Source: Bacteroidetes bacterium GWF2_35_48
GTDB taxonomy: Bacteria; Bacteroidota; Bacteroidia; Bacteroidales; GWF2-35-48
Length of the DNA: 64,000 nt
Direction of reading: 5' to 3'
Assembly (NCBI GenBank): GCA_001769125.1
Contig: MEOG01000122.1
Location: 32,815 to 96,814, forward strand
A program made the translations under genes and the position numbers. The notes below the pieces were generated by a model, which saw only the letters and a program-made list of their open reading frames with translations, was not told the DNA's origin and searched no databases. Shown in pieces: positions 25,513-33,962 of the stretch. Every line of letters begins with the position of its first letter. Positions within the stretch are counted from its first letter, which is position 1.

Positions 25513-25633
25513 GTTGGTGCTAACGGTACCTGCGCTGGCACATGTTTTATTTACCTTAGACCTACCGCCTATGCCCGTAGGGCTTGCGGATTTCAATAAA
25601 AATAAAATTGTGCTACGCGCAGTGTTATAGGCA
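25513..25633 (-). other. attC-like recombination site after the PorT-like gene
   Basis: On the minus strand the site starts 5 bp past the stop codon with TGCCTATAAC, then ACTGCGCG and GCACA; the distal arm is TGTGC, GCGCAG and GTTAGCACC. The arms pair with unpaired bulges, as in integron attC sites: CTGCGC/GCGCAG (25530-25535/25617-25622) and GCACA/TGTGC (25538-25542/25609-25613). The first 10 bp, TGCCTATAAC, are matched by GTTATAGGCA just upstream of the gene (plus-strand TGCCTATAAC at 26381-26390), exactly the relation expected between the start of a cassette and its own attC. No integrase is in the window. Confidence 0.5.
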
Positions 25634-25638
25634 TGTTG

Positions 25639-26316
25639 CTATTTGTCATCATCTTTATTTATTTTTATTGATACACCAATACTTAAAATCATCGTATCAT
25701 CATTTACATTTACACCTATATTTGATGTACTATTGGTAAAATTGGCTATTTTATTTAAATTTATATTTTTCGAGAAATCCATAAATATCATTATTTTTTT
25801 TAATTCATATCCAGTTCCAATTGAATAAACAAAACCATAAATAATTTCATTTAACTTATCGTAATCATGTATTTCTTGAAAAATATTGTCATATTTTATT
25901 GTAAAATCAATCCTTGGACCTATCGATATATAAGATACTATTTTTTTTAAAGTATATTTTCCCTTTAATTGAATATTATATGTCAAATAATTTATTTTTG
26001 ATACTCTTTTTGATTTTCCAATTGGATCTCCATATTCATTAACAAGGGTTACATTAAGCACTCCTCCCTTTTCTATGTAACCTAAGCCAGTTGTAATGTT
26101 TAAATATTTTTTATCTAATAAATCGGCATAAGCTTGAAATGAAAAACCAATTCTTTTTTGAAAATCAATTTTGTCTATAAAAAAATTTGAATAATTCCAG
26201 TTAATTTGTGATATTGAACCACCTGTCCTAATTCCAAACTGGTCGATAATCTGTGAATTTGATATTTTATAACCAAATAATATTATCAAGATTATTATTT
26301 TAAGTTTTTTACTCAC
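25639..26316 (-). CDS. PorT-like outer-membrane beta-barrel protein
   Basis: A 225-residue exported protein: signal peptide MSKKLKIIILIILFGYKISNSQ, then about eight amphipathic strands (FGIRTGGSISQINWNY, ISFSFQAY-like and GLGYIEKGG, ILSIGVSIKI at the end), as in PorT/outer-membrane-protein beta-barrel families of Bacteroidota. It is very AT-rich and unlike its neighbours. It is bounded by inverted GTTATAGGCA/TGCCTATAAC and followed by an attC-like site, so it was probably acquired as a cassette. No own promoter is evident. Function unknown. Confidence 0.7.
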   Translation of the reverse strand: MSKKLKIIILIILFGYKISNSQIIDQFGIRTGGSISQINWNYSNFFIDKIDFQKRIGFSFQAYADLLDKKYLNITTGLGYIEKGGVLNVTLVNEYGDPIGKSKRVSKINYLTYNIQLKGKYTLKKIVSYISIGPRIDFTIKYDNIFQEIHDYDKLNEIIYGFVYSIGTGYELKKIMIFMDFSKNINLNKIANFTNSTSNIGVNVNDDTMILSIGVSIKINKDDDK

Positions 26317-26434
26317 TGGTTATGTTTTTATCCTGAATTTTTTTTATCAATTAAATCTTTTTGTCTCGTGATTTTGCAATTGCCTATAACTTACCTTATT
26401 CCATCAATAAACCCGTTCTTATTCTGATTCCCTA

Positions 26435-28111
26435 TCAATACTTAAAGCTGCTTCCACCGAGAAATTCTCTTAAAATGGATGTGGGCGGAATTTCGCGTTC
26501 GTATTGTTCGGGAACATCTTTGAAAAATGAAAGAAATTTAATCAGGCGCATTGCTTCAGAATATATATCTTCCTGTTGTGGAACTTCACTGAGTAGCGGG
26601 ACAGCATATCTTTTTAAAACAGAAATTTCATATAAAAGCGCAGAATTAAAAATTGCATCGGCTTCTTCCTGAAAAGGGAATATGTTTTTTTCTTCTCCAC
26701 GCTTCACGCTTGGCCAGCGTTTTAATGTATCAAGCGCGCTATAACCACGGTATTTAAAATCGCGAATCATACGGCGCAAGAGCCTGTTGTCGGTTGTAGG
26801 AATACGGTTATGATTGTCAATAGCTATTTGTGTAAGCGCTGATACGTAAACTTTGTACTTTAATTCATCAGAAATTTTTGATGACAATTTAGGATTTAAG
26901 CCATGAATTCCTTCTACAATAAAAATGGAATTGGGTTGCGTTACTGTTTTTTTTCCTGTAAATTGTTTCCGTCCCTGAGCAAAATCAAACTTTGGCAATT
27001 CTACTTCTTTTCCATCCATCAGATCAAGCAGATTTTGATTAAACAAATTAATGTCTATGGCTTCAATACACTCAAAATCGTATTCGCCGTTTTCATCGCG
27101 GGGAGTATGCTCACGATCTACAAAATAATTATCTAAAGAAATCATCATGGTTTTAAAACCGAGTACCTGTAATTGAATTGAAATTCTCTTGCAGGTAGAG
27201 GTTTTTCCCGAAGAAGAAGGGCCTGCCAGCATCACAATGCGTACCTTATCTTTTTTTGCATAAATTTCATCCGCAATTTTGGCAATTTTTTTCTCATGCA
27301 GCGATTCTGAAATTTTTATCAATTCGCTTACCTGATTTTGCTGAATAAGCTCATTCATGCAACCCACATTTTCGACCCCTAATATTTGCGCCCAATGTTT
27401 GTGTTCTTTTAAAATTTCAAACATTTTTTCTTCTTTATTCTGAAGATCAAGTTCCTCTGGATTTGCCTGCTTATGCAAGCGCAGCAACATGCCCTCGTGA
27501 TAAGAAACAAGATCAAATGCAGGAATATATTCGGTAGAGGGTAGCAGATACCCATAAAAATAATCAATCGTATCTTCAAGAAAATATACAGAAGTGTACA
27601 TTATTTTACGATCTTTAAATAGCTTGACTTTATCCCACTGCTTATCGTTTTTATACATTTCAAGTGCTTCATCGTTGGGCATTTCTTCACGTCTGAACGG
27701 AATATTCTGTTTGATGATATCCGCCATTGTGGCTTTAATTTTCTTAACATCCGCAGCAGTCAAAGTACCCGAAATGTTTTCAAACTCGCAGTATAAACCT
27801 TTAGAAATTGCATGTGAAATTCTTAATGTAGCCTCCGGATAATGAATATAAAAAGCTCTTATCAGGACAAAACATAATGAACGCACACAGGTTCTGTATC
27901 CGATAGTGTCTGTTATATCAACAAAACGCACATGTTTTGCTCTGAATATTTCATAGGAAAGTTCCTGTAACTCGTTATTGACAAGGGCTCCGACAACCGG
28001 ATATTTTAATAACGGTTTTATCTTTTCTGCAACTGCATACAAATCTGTTCCTGCATCAAAATAATATTTTTTCCCATCATTAACACATGTAATAGCAATC
28101 TGTTTCTTCAT
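26435..28111 (-). CDS. Nucleoside kinase (uridine kinase-like) with TGS and threonyl-tRNA-synthetase-like N-terminus
   Basis: A 558-residue protein. Residues 1-60 resemble a TGS domain, and ~60-200 resemble the second additional domain of threonyl-tRNA synthetase (the HxxxH-type HYPEATLRISHAI region). Residues ~275-500 form a P-loop kinase with AGPSSSGKTSTCKRI, MISLDNYFVDREHTPRDENGEYDFECIEAID and VEGIHGLNPKLS, as in uridine kinase/phosphoribulokinase. This architecture is common in Bacteroidota and Firmicutes and is thought to phosphorylate nucleosides. A clear promoter (28134-28164) lies upstream. The cassette-like PorT gene has its boundary ~45 bp beyond the stop. Confidence 0.88.
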   Translation of the reverse strand: MKKQIAITCVNDGKKYYFDAGTDLYAVAEKIKPLLKYPVVGALVNNELQELSYEIFRAKHVRFVDITDTIGYRTCVRSLCFVLIRAFYIHYPEATLRISHAISKGLYCEFENISGTLTAADVKKIKATMADIIKQNIPFRREEMPNDEALEMYKNDKQWDKVKLFKDRKIMYTSVYFLEDTIDYFYGYLLPSTEYIPAFDLVSYHEGMLLRLHKQANPEELDLQNKEEKMFEILKEHKHWAQILGVENVGCMNELIQQNQVSELIKISESLHEKKIAKIADEIYAKKDKVRIVMLAGPSSSGKTSTCKRISIQLQVLGFKTMMISLDNYFVDREHTPRDENGEYDFECIEAIDINLFNQNLLDLMDGKEVELPKFDFAQGRKQFTGKKTVTQPNSIFIVEGIHGLNPKLSSKISDELKYKVYVSALTQIAIDNHNRIPTTDNRLLRRMIRDFKYRGYSALDTLKRWPSVKRGEEKNIFPFQEEADAIFNSALLYEISVLKRYAVPLLSEVPQQEDIYSEAMRLIKFLSFFKDVPEQYEREIPPTSILREFLGGSSFKY

Positions 28112-28133
28112 AACTTAAATAAATTTATTTTTT

Positions 28134-28164
28134 CAAAGATAATTTTTCAGAATTAAAATACAAA
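28134..28164 (-). promoter_or_regulatory. Promoter of the nucleoside kinase gene
   Basis: Minus strand TTTG (28164-28161), 19-bp spacer, TATCTTTG (28141-28134), 22 bp ahead of the start codon. The rest of the 387-bp gap to 28498 shows no gene or clear structure. Confidence 0.65.
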
Positions 28165-28498
28165 AGCATTGTTTTCTTCTTTTGATTTTTTACAATATTG
28201 CTTTTCCAATTTAGTTAGAATCCACGTCTTCGAATATTAAATTAATACATGAAAAAACCAACCGCCGATTTTCCGACCGGAGAATGATGATTCATTTTGT
28301 AAAGGATAGTTAAATCTGAAAGGTAATGACAGAAATCCGAAATCAAAGGGCAAGGCGCATTCTTTTATTTTAGTAAATACGACAGAACCGCATTTATATT
28401 TTACATCACTCACAGATTATAAGGCTGGCTGTGCTTTTTGTAGACAATAATAAAATATTCAATGGCTCGAATACTCAATTGAATTATTCCGGATAATT

Positions 28499-29992
28499 TT
28501 AATTTCTATATTTGTTTTTTATCCTGTAGACAGTCCGGAAATGATATCCGTAAATAGAAAAAGTCACTGCATCTACGAATAAGGCAGGGCGTCTGAAAAA
28601 AGTCCAAAGCATGAACCTCCAATAATCTCTGCGACCCCTATTGATGATTCCGATAATTAAAATTGATTTAAAAAAGCCTAGCAGTGCAACCCAATCAAAT
28701 TTTACCGGGTTCTTATGATTTGGTTTGTAATTGAGCAACAAGTTCCGTATCCTTTTATAATAGGCTTTTGTAGCATATATATCGCGTATAATCTTTTTAT
28801 GGCCATCAACAAGCACCTGATAATTCATACGGGGAATAAAATTCATTGATGAATCCGTATTGTTCCCTGTTGCATCCGTTGTCAACCTATTTTCAGCTTC
28901 CAACCGCTCGTACAGCCTAGTATTTTTAGGCGCATTTAACAAACCCACCATGGCAGAAACAATGCCGCTCTGCTGGATAAAATCTATCTGTCGCTGAAAA
29001 ACAGATGGCGAGTCGCTGTCAAAACCAACAATAAAACCTGCGGAAACCTGCAAGCCTGCTCTTTGTATTTTCTTTATGCTATCCAGAAGATCCCTGTTCT
29101 TGTTAGGTCCTTTATTGCACTCTATGAGCGAATTTTCTTCAGGGGTTTCTATTCCGATAAATACGGAAGTAAATCCGGTTTCAGCCATTAATTTCATAAG
29201 TTCGCTGTCGTCAGCCAGATTGATAGAAGCCTGTGTATTGAAAACAAACGGGTAGTTCCGCTCCTGCATCCATTTTTTCATAGCAGGAAGTAATTCGTAT
29301 TTTATTACCTTTTTATTCCCTGTAAAATTATCGTCAACAATTAATATATTTCCGCGCCATTGCAGTTCATATAATTTTTGCAGTTCATCCAAAATTTGTT
29401 CTGTCGTTTTAATTCGAACCTTATGACCGAGCAAAGAAGTGATTTCACAAAATTCACAGGCAAACGGACATCCCCGTGTAACCTGAATATTCATAAAAGC
29501 ATAATTTTTTCTTGATAATAAATTATAATCGGGAATCGGAGTTGAAGTTATATCGGCAAACATGTCCGTTTTGTATATTCTTTCCGGGTGTCCCTCTTCC
29601 AGGTCTTTCAGAAACAAAGGCAAAGTAATCTCCGCCTCATTCAAAACAAGATGATCTATCTGAGGATAATTTTCATAGTCCTGAGTAAACAGAGGCCCTC
29701 CGGCAATAATTTTCGTACCTTGTTTAATACATTCATCAATAATTTTATTTACTGATTCTCTCTGTATATACATAGCACTGATGAAAACATAATCGGCCCA
29801 CTGAATGTCTTTTATTTTAATCGGGATAATATTCAGATCCACCAGTTTTCTTTGCCAGTTAGCAGGCAGCATGGCAGAAACGGTTATCAGACCCAGCGGA
29901 GGCATAACTGCTTTTTTTGATATAAAGCGTAATGCATGTTTGAAACTCCAGATAGAATCAGGGTATTGGGGATAAACAAAAAGGATTTTCAT
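28499..29992 (-). CDS. B12-binding domain radical SAM protein
   Basis: A 497-residue enzyme: N-terminal cobalamin-binding Rossmann-like domain (MKILFVYPQYPDSIWSF to ~140, with IIAGGPLFTQDYENY), then a radical SAM barrel with the cluster motif CPFACEFC and GYxxSAGFIVGFDSDSP-like AdoMet contacts, and a C-terminal DUF4070-type region (~370-497, MNYQVLVDGHKKIIRDIYATKAYYKRI). Such proteins methylate or rearrange unactivated carbons, for example in hopanoid or cofactor pathways; the substrate here is unknown. The frame is open to 30046 but the ATG at 29992 begins at the domain edge. It is transcribed alone. Confidence 0.88.
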   Translation of the reverse strand: MKILFVYPQYPDSIWSFKHALRFISKKAVMPPLGLITVSAMLPANWQRKLVDLNIIPIKIKDIQWADYVFISAMYIQRESVNKIIDECIKQGTKIIAGGPLFTQDYENYPQIDHLVLNEAEITLPLFLKDLEEGHPERIYKTDMFADITSTPIPDYNLLSRKNYAFMNIQVTRGCPFACEFCEITSLLGHKVRIKTTEQILDELQKLYELQWRGNILIVDDNFTGNKKVIKYELLPAMKKWMQERNYPFVFNTQASINLADDSELMKLMAETGFTSVFIGIETPEENSLIECNKGPNKNRDLLDSIKKIQRAGLQVSAGFIVGFDSDSPSVFQRQIDFIQQSGIVSAMVGLLNAPKNTRLYERLEAENRLTTDATGNNTDSSMNFIPRMNYQVLVDGHKKIIRDIYATKAYYKRIRNLLLNYKPNHKNPVKFDWVALLGFFKSILIIGIINRGRRDYWRFMLWTFFRRPALFVDAVTFSIYGYHFRTVYRIKNKYRN

Positions 29993-30382
29993 AGGCTGTA
30001 TTTCAATTTTTTTTAGAAGGAATTTAATAAAACAAACAGGTATCACATACAGTTCCGTGATGTTTTTTATATTATCAATATCAGGAATGTGATGAAATTG
30101 TACGTGAAACGGAGAAAGAAATCCCTGCGTTCAAAACAGGGAAAAACAGAGAGTCGTATTCTTCATTACAAATCTATATTGCAAAGATTAGTAAAAAAAT
30201 AGTCGATAAATTATACAATTCCGGATAAAAATTACACAATTCACACATTTTCGAGTGTGTTGCGCCTACCGAAGTATAGAACGATTCCTACTTACCAAAC
30301 CATTATAAAAATGGGTATTTTTATCCATATTCGTTTATACTTTTTCCTCTGTTTCATGCGTCTTATAAAAAATATTATTCCT

Positions 30383-31633
30383 ATGAAATTGTATATCATA
30401 ATAGCCCTAACCGCATTGATAATAAATGCACGGGCGCAGCAGCGTGTTATTTTTTTTAATTCTGATAAATATGAATTGCGCTCAGATGCTATTACTACTC
30501 TTGATAGAATCATTGAACAAACCTCTGTTTCTAAAAATTATTCCATTAATCTGATTGGTCATACAGACAACACAGGCTCTTATTTTTATAATCAAAAATT
30601 ATCACAAAAAAGAGCGAATGCTGTTTACGAATATCTCATATCAAAAAATATTTTGGATGAAAAAATACAACGTTCATACATGGGAGAAGCAAAGCCTATT
30701 GCCTCAAATGAAAGAGATGATGGGAAAAAAGAAAATCGCAGGGTAGAAGTTTTTGTTTCTATATATGAAAATACATCTGTTGATTTAAATCGTAACGAAA
30801 ATTTATCTAAGAAAAATATTGCTTCTGCATTTGAAAATGATACGATTCTTCAGTTCCCGAATGGAACGATTCTGGAGTTTGAAGCAGGAACTTTTTTCCC
30901 ATATAAAATTAAAGATATAAATTTTGAAGTTGAAGAGGTATACTCGCTTTGCGATATGATTAAAAACAATATTACGACCCACACAGAAGATGGAAATTGC
31001 CTTATTTCAGGAGGAATGATATTTGTTAAAGCTATAATTGACACAATAGCGATACATCCCGTTAAAGGCAAATTTGTACGCATAAAAGTACCTCTTCAGG
31101 CAAAAGTTTTTGATAAAGATATGCAATTATATGTTGCCAGAAAAGATTCAAAAGGTTCCATAAAATGGAAATATGCAAGTGCTGATTTAAGTTATGTTGA
31201 AGGGAACAATCGTTATTATGAATTTAAAACAGATACGATGATGGGATTTAATCTCGATAAGCAGTTCATGGCACGATGTGAAGATGATGGTCCGCTTGTT
31301 AAAATACCAAGACTAAAGAATGTGAAAATGTATCTGACTTATAAAAGCGAAATTTATTTATCAAAGGGATTTCAAGAAAAAAACAGAGTCTGGTCACTTG
31401 CATGTATTGATTCTTCAAAAGTTCCTGTACTAACTGTAACAGGAGAGAAAAAAGGTGTTCCTTATTTTGCGTCTGGTCCCCTTCTTAATCTCAAATATAA
31501 AAAAAAGAAAAAAATGTTTGTACTTCCCAAAAAATATTTATTTAAGCGTAAAGATTTCATAAATAAAAATTCAGGTACTCCGGAAACAGAATTGTGTAAT
31601 AATTTGTTCGAGACTACTCCGAAAACCCCATAA
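30383..31633 (+). CDS. OmpA-family protein with large C-terminal beta region
   Basis: A 416-residue envelope protein. Signal peptide MKLYIIIALTALIINARAQ, then an OmpA-like peptidoglycan-binding domain (~20-135): RVIFFNSDKYELRSDA, LIGHTDNTGSYFYNQKLSQKRANAVYEYL, SYMGEAKPIASNERDDGKKENRRVEV. The conserved Asp and Arg for diaminopimelate binding are present. The remaining ~280 residues are beta-rich, with a ZU5/GAIN-like opening (GTILEFEAGTFFP), and end with a Lys-rich tail. The OmpA module is N-terminal rather than C-terminal, which is unusual. The ATG at 30257 would precede a poor leader; 30383 gives a proper signal peptide. The gap 29993-30382 shows nothing else clear. Confidence 0.8.
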   Translation: MKLYIIIALTALIINARAQQRVIFFNSDKYELRSDAITTLDRIIEQTSVSKNYSINLIGHTDNTGSYFYNQKLSQKRANAVYEYLISKNILDEKIQRSYMGEAKPIASNERDDGKKENRRVEVFVSIYENTSVDLNRNENLSKKNIASAFENDTILQFPNGTILEFEAGTFFPYKIKDINFEVEEVYSLCDMIKNNITTHTEDGNCLISGGMIFVKAIIDTIAIHPVKGKFVRIKVPLQAKVFDKDMQLYVARKDSKGSIKWKYASADLSYVEGNNRYYEFKTDTMMGFNLDKQFMARCEDDGPLVKIPRLKNVKMYLTYKSEIYLSKGFQEKNRVWSLACIDSSKVPVLTVTGEKKGVPYFASGPLLNLKYKKKKKMFVLPKKYLFKRKDFINKNSGTPETELCNNLFETTPKTP

Positions 31634-31650
31634 ATTAGAAATGCCACTAA

Positions 31651-31710
31651 CCTGCCTGTACTGTCGTTTCGGCAGGCAGGAATATGAACCTGTCTGCCTG
31701 ACAGGCAGGA
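31651..31710. repeat. CCTGCCTG/CAGGCAGG palindromic repeats
   Basis: Two adjacent palindromes: CCTGCCTG (31651-31658) with CAGGCAGG (31673-31680), and CTGCCTG-A-CAGGCAG (31694-31708). A further partial unit, CTGTCTGGCAGGTTC, lies near 31788-31802. Same family as 9353-9383 and 14993-15006. Confidence 0.65.
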
Positions 31711-31876
31711 ACTCAAAAATCCACAAAACATTAAGAATCAATTAATGTGTTTTTTGTGAAATTTTGTGATTTTGTGCTCCAGCCCATCTGTCTGGCAGGT
31801 TCGTGGCGAAATGATATTTTCGGAGTAGACTCAACCTATTAAAGAAAATAAAACGGGTATATTTGTAACTCTTTGT

Positions 31877-31884
31877 TATATTTG
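31877..31884 (+). promoter_or_regulatory. Probable -7 element (TATATTTG), duplicated
   Basis: TATATTTG occurs at 31858-31865 and 31877-31884 ahead of the AhpD-like gene at 31916. A TTTG box at proper spacing is not seen for either copy. Confidence 0.4.
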
Positions 31885-31915
31885 TTTTCCTTCAATTATT
31901 TAAAACTGATATCTC

Positions 31916-32254
31916 ATGAATAAAAAGGTAAGCGAATTCCGCGACTACAGGGCTAAGATGAATGAAAAAATACTTGCATCCGACAATCTTGTTATTAAAA
32001 GAATTTACAATATTGATACAAATTGTTATCAGGAAGGGGCTTTATCCATAAAAATAAAAGAGATGCTGGGGCTTGTGTCTTCAATGGTTTTAAGATGCGA
32101 TGACTGCGTGAAATACCACCTTGAAAAATGTCATGAGTTGGGAGTAACAAGCGCTGAACTTTTCGAAATTTTTGCTGTGGCAAACCTTGTCGGGGGAACT
32201 ATTGTTATTCCTCATACACGAAGAGCTCTGGAGTATTGGGAGGCTTTGGGTTGA
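31916..32254 (+). CDS. AhpD/carboxymuconolactone-decarboxylase-like protein
   Basis: A 112-residue all-helical protein of the CMD/AhpD family. The redox motif CDDCVKYHLEKCHELGVT holds the CxxC plus His (CxxCxxxH) used by AhpD-type peroxidase partners; SSMVLRCDDCV and VANLVGGTIVIPHTRRALEYW complete the fold. Likely cytoplasmic thiol peroxidase or reductant-coupled enzyme for oxidative defence, but the family also has decarboxylases. It stands alone between repeat-rich gaps with a TATATTTG promoter element upstream. Confidence 0.88.
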   Translation: MNKKVSEFRDYRAKMNEKILASDNLVIKRIYNIDTNCYQEGALSIKIKEMLGLVSSMVLRCDDCVKYHLEKCHELGVTSAELFEIFAVANLVGGTIVIPHTRRALEYWEALG

Positions 32255-32308
32255 TATTTCTGATGATTCGTCATAAATAATAAGATCTTAAAAATTAAAA
32301 ATAATTAT

Positions 32309-32366
32309 GGTTGCTGGTTGCAGGTTGGTTTTTACCAAATAACCTGCAAATTGCAACTTGCAACCA
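32309..32366. repeat. GTTGCAGGTT hairpin repeat
   Basis: GGTTGCTGGTTGCAGGTT pairs with AACCTGCAAATTGCAACTTG around a short loop. It shares units with the repeats at 23734-23841 and 48772-48887. Confidence 0.6.
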
Positions 32367-32420
32367 AATATTAAAATTACTTTCAACTAAAAATACCGAA
32401 TAACTATTTTTCTTAATGAA

Positions 32421-32451
32421 TTTGCTTGCTTCCCTGCATTTGTTAAATTTG
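32421..32451 (+). promoter_or_regulatory. Promoter upstream of the LuxR-type regulator
   Basis: TTTG (32421-32424), 19-bp spacer, TAAATTTG (32444-32451). The transcript would start near 32458 and run through two palindromes and a repeat before the regulator gene at 32671. Confidence 0.55.
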
Positions 32452-32460
32452 TGGCAAAAT

Positions 32461-32506
32461 AGTGTTTGTCCAAACACTGATATTATGGACAGATATTTAA
32501 TATCTG
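32461..32506. promoter_or_regulatory. Two palindromes just downstream of the promoter
   Basis: AGTGTTTG-TC-CAAACACT (32461-32478) and CAGATATT-T-AATATCTG (32490-32506) are both perfect 8-bp inverted repeats. They sit at the predicted transcription start and suit operator sites or 5' RNA hairpins. Confidence 0.5.
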
Positions 32507-32526
32507 AAGTTACGCAAAATGTTTTT

Positions 32527-32632
32527 TTATCAGTCGGAAGCTCGAAGTTCGAAGCTCGAAGCCAGTAGTTGGAAGCTGTTTCAACTTCTAACTTCTGACT
32601 TCTGACTTCAACTTCAATTTCCACAATTTGCG
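32527..32632. repeat. GAAGCTCGAAG / CTTCTGACTT simple repeat with inverted halves
   Basis: The left half has units GTCGGAAGCTCGAAGTTCGAAG; the right half has AACTTCTAACTTCTGACTTCTG, roughly the reverse complement. No gene is present in 32255-32670. Confidence 0.65.
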
Positions 32633-32670
32633 GAACATCAGTTAAAAAATACAAAATGATGCAATAAATA

Positions 32671-33327
32671 ATGGATGAACAAATAAAAATAATGATTGTT
32701 GACGATCACGAGATTTTCCGCAGCGGATTGAAAATGGTTATCAATAAACTTAAATTTGCGAAAGTTGTATCAGAAGCATCGAATGGAAAAGAATGTCTTT
32801 CAATTCTCAGCGAAAATAATCTTCCTGATATTGTGCTTATGGATATTCAAATGCCTGAAATGAACGGGATAGAGGCTACACGAGCAGCATTGGAAATGTA
32901 CCCAAATCTTAAAATTGTCGCTCTTACAATGTTTAATGAAGACGAATATGTAGAAAGCATGATTGACGCAGGAGTAAAGGGATTTATTCTGAAAAATATA
33001 ACAAAAGAAATTTTTGAAAAAGCTTTGCTGGCAATAAATAAAGGAAATAACTACTATTCCGAAGAACTCTGGTCTTTTTTTACAAAAAGGCTCACCCATG
33101 AAGACAAACCTTCGCTGGGAGAAGATTTGAAGCTTACACGAAGAGAAGTTGAAATCCTGAATCTGCTTTTAGAAGGGCTCAGCAACAAAGAAATTGCAGA
33201 CAGACTTTTTGTAAGCGAGCGCACCATAATCGGACATAAATCAAATTTGTTATCAAAAACAGGATGTAAAAGCACCGTTCATCTTCTTGCATACGCCATA
33301 AAAAATAAACTCATTGAAGTCAACTAA
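32671..33327 (+). CDS. NarL/LuxR-family response regulator
   Basis: A 218-residue DNA-binding response regulator: receiver domain (residues 1-125) with DD at 11-12, phosphorylatable Asp58 (DIVLMDIQMPEMNG) and Lys (KGFILKN), then a LuxR-type helix-turn-helix (~150-210: LTRREVEILNLLLEGLSNKEIADRLFVSERTI). It should be phosphorylated by a histidine kinase not encoded next to it. The receiver resembles the first receiver of the protein at 55789-56727 (DHEIFREGLKMVLGKMK), so both may be fed by related kinases. Upstream lie a promoter and two palindromes. Confidence 0.95.
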   Translation: MDEQIKIMIVDDHEIFRSGLKMVINKLKFAKVVSEASNGKECLSILSENNLPDIVLMDIQMPEMNGIEATRAALEMYPNLKIVALTMFNEDEYVESMIDAGVKGFILKNITKEIFEKALLAINKGNNYYSEELWSFFTKRLTHEDKPSLGEDLKLTRREVEILNLLLEGLSNKEIADRLFVSERTIIGHKSNLLSKTGCKSTVHLLAYAIKNKLIEVN

Positions 33328-33368
33328 ACTTACAAAGTCTGACATTAAAAAAACATTAAATTTTCCTA

Positions 33369-33950
33369 ATGAAACGAGTAATTAACAAGTACCCCCTAAA
33401 AAATTCTTACGCCCTGTTAATTACTTTTTTATTTTGTATATTTTCCATAAATTCTTTTTCTCAAAAAAACTCGAAATCATCTAATGACAGTAGTTTTGTG
33501 AAAAAAAAATCGCCCGGCAAAGCGATGATTTTTTCTTTAATTCTTCCCGGATCGGGTCAGGTTTACAACAAGAAAATTTGGAAAGTTCCGATAATATATT
33601 TAAGTTTAGGAACTTTAATCTATTACGCTGATAAAAATCAGAATTATTATCAGCGTTTCAAGAGGGCATACCTCTTCCAGTCTGATACATTGAGCAGCAC
33701 CATAAGTGAATTTGCTGGTGTTTCAAATGATCAGTTGCTGTATTACAGAAAACAATACAGGCGGAACAGAGATCTTTGCATATTAGGAATCACGGTTGTT
33801 TACATCCTCAATATTATTGATGCCAATGTAGACGCAAATCTTTTTGATTTCGATGTAAGCGACAATTTATCCATGAGATTAGAACCCGGGATAATAGATT
33901 ATAATAATAAAAACAACACAATCGGTTTGCGATGTGTAATTAAATTTTAA
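33369..33950 (+). CDS. DUF5683 membrane-associated protein
   Basis: A 193-residue protein of the Bacteroidota DUF5683 family: signal-like N-terminus, then KSPGKAMIFSLILPGSGQVYNKKIWKVPIIYLSLGTLIYYADKNQNYYQRFKRAY, with two short hydrophobic segments, and a C-terminal beta-like end. In many Bacteroidota the gene sits beside an MltD-type transglycosylase, as here (12 bp upstream of it), so an envelope or cell-wall role is likely. Function unproven. Confidence 0.82.
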   Translation: MKRVINKYPLKNSYALLITFLFCIFSINSFSQKNSKSSNDSSFVKKKSPGKAMIFSLILPGSGQVYNKKIWKVPIIYLSLGTLIYYADKNQNYYQRFKRAYLFQSDTLSSTISEFAGVSNDQLLYYRKQYRRNRDLCILGITVVYILNIIDANVDANLFDFDVSDNLSMRLEPGIIDYNNKNNTIGLRCVIKF

Positions 33951-33962
33951 AATTTTTATAAC

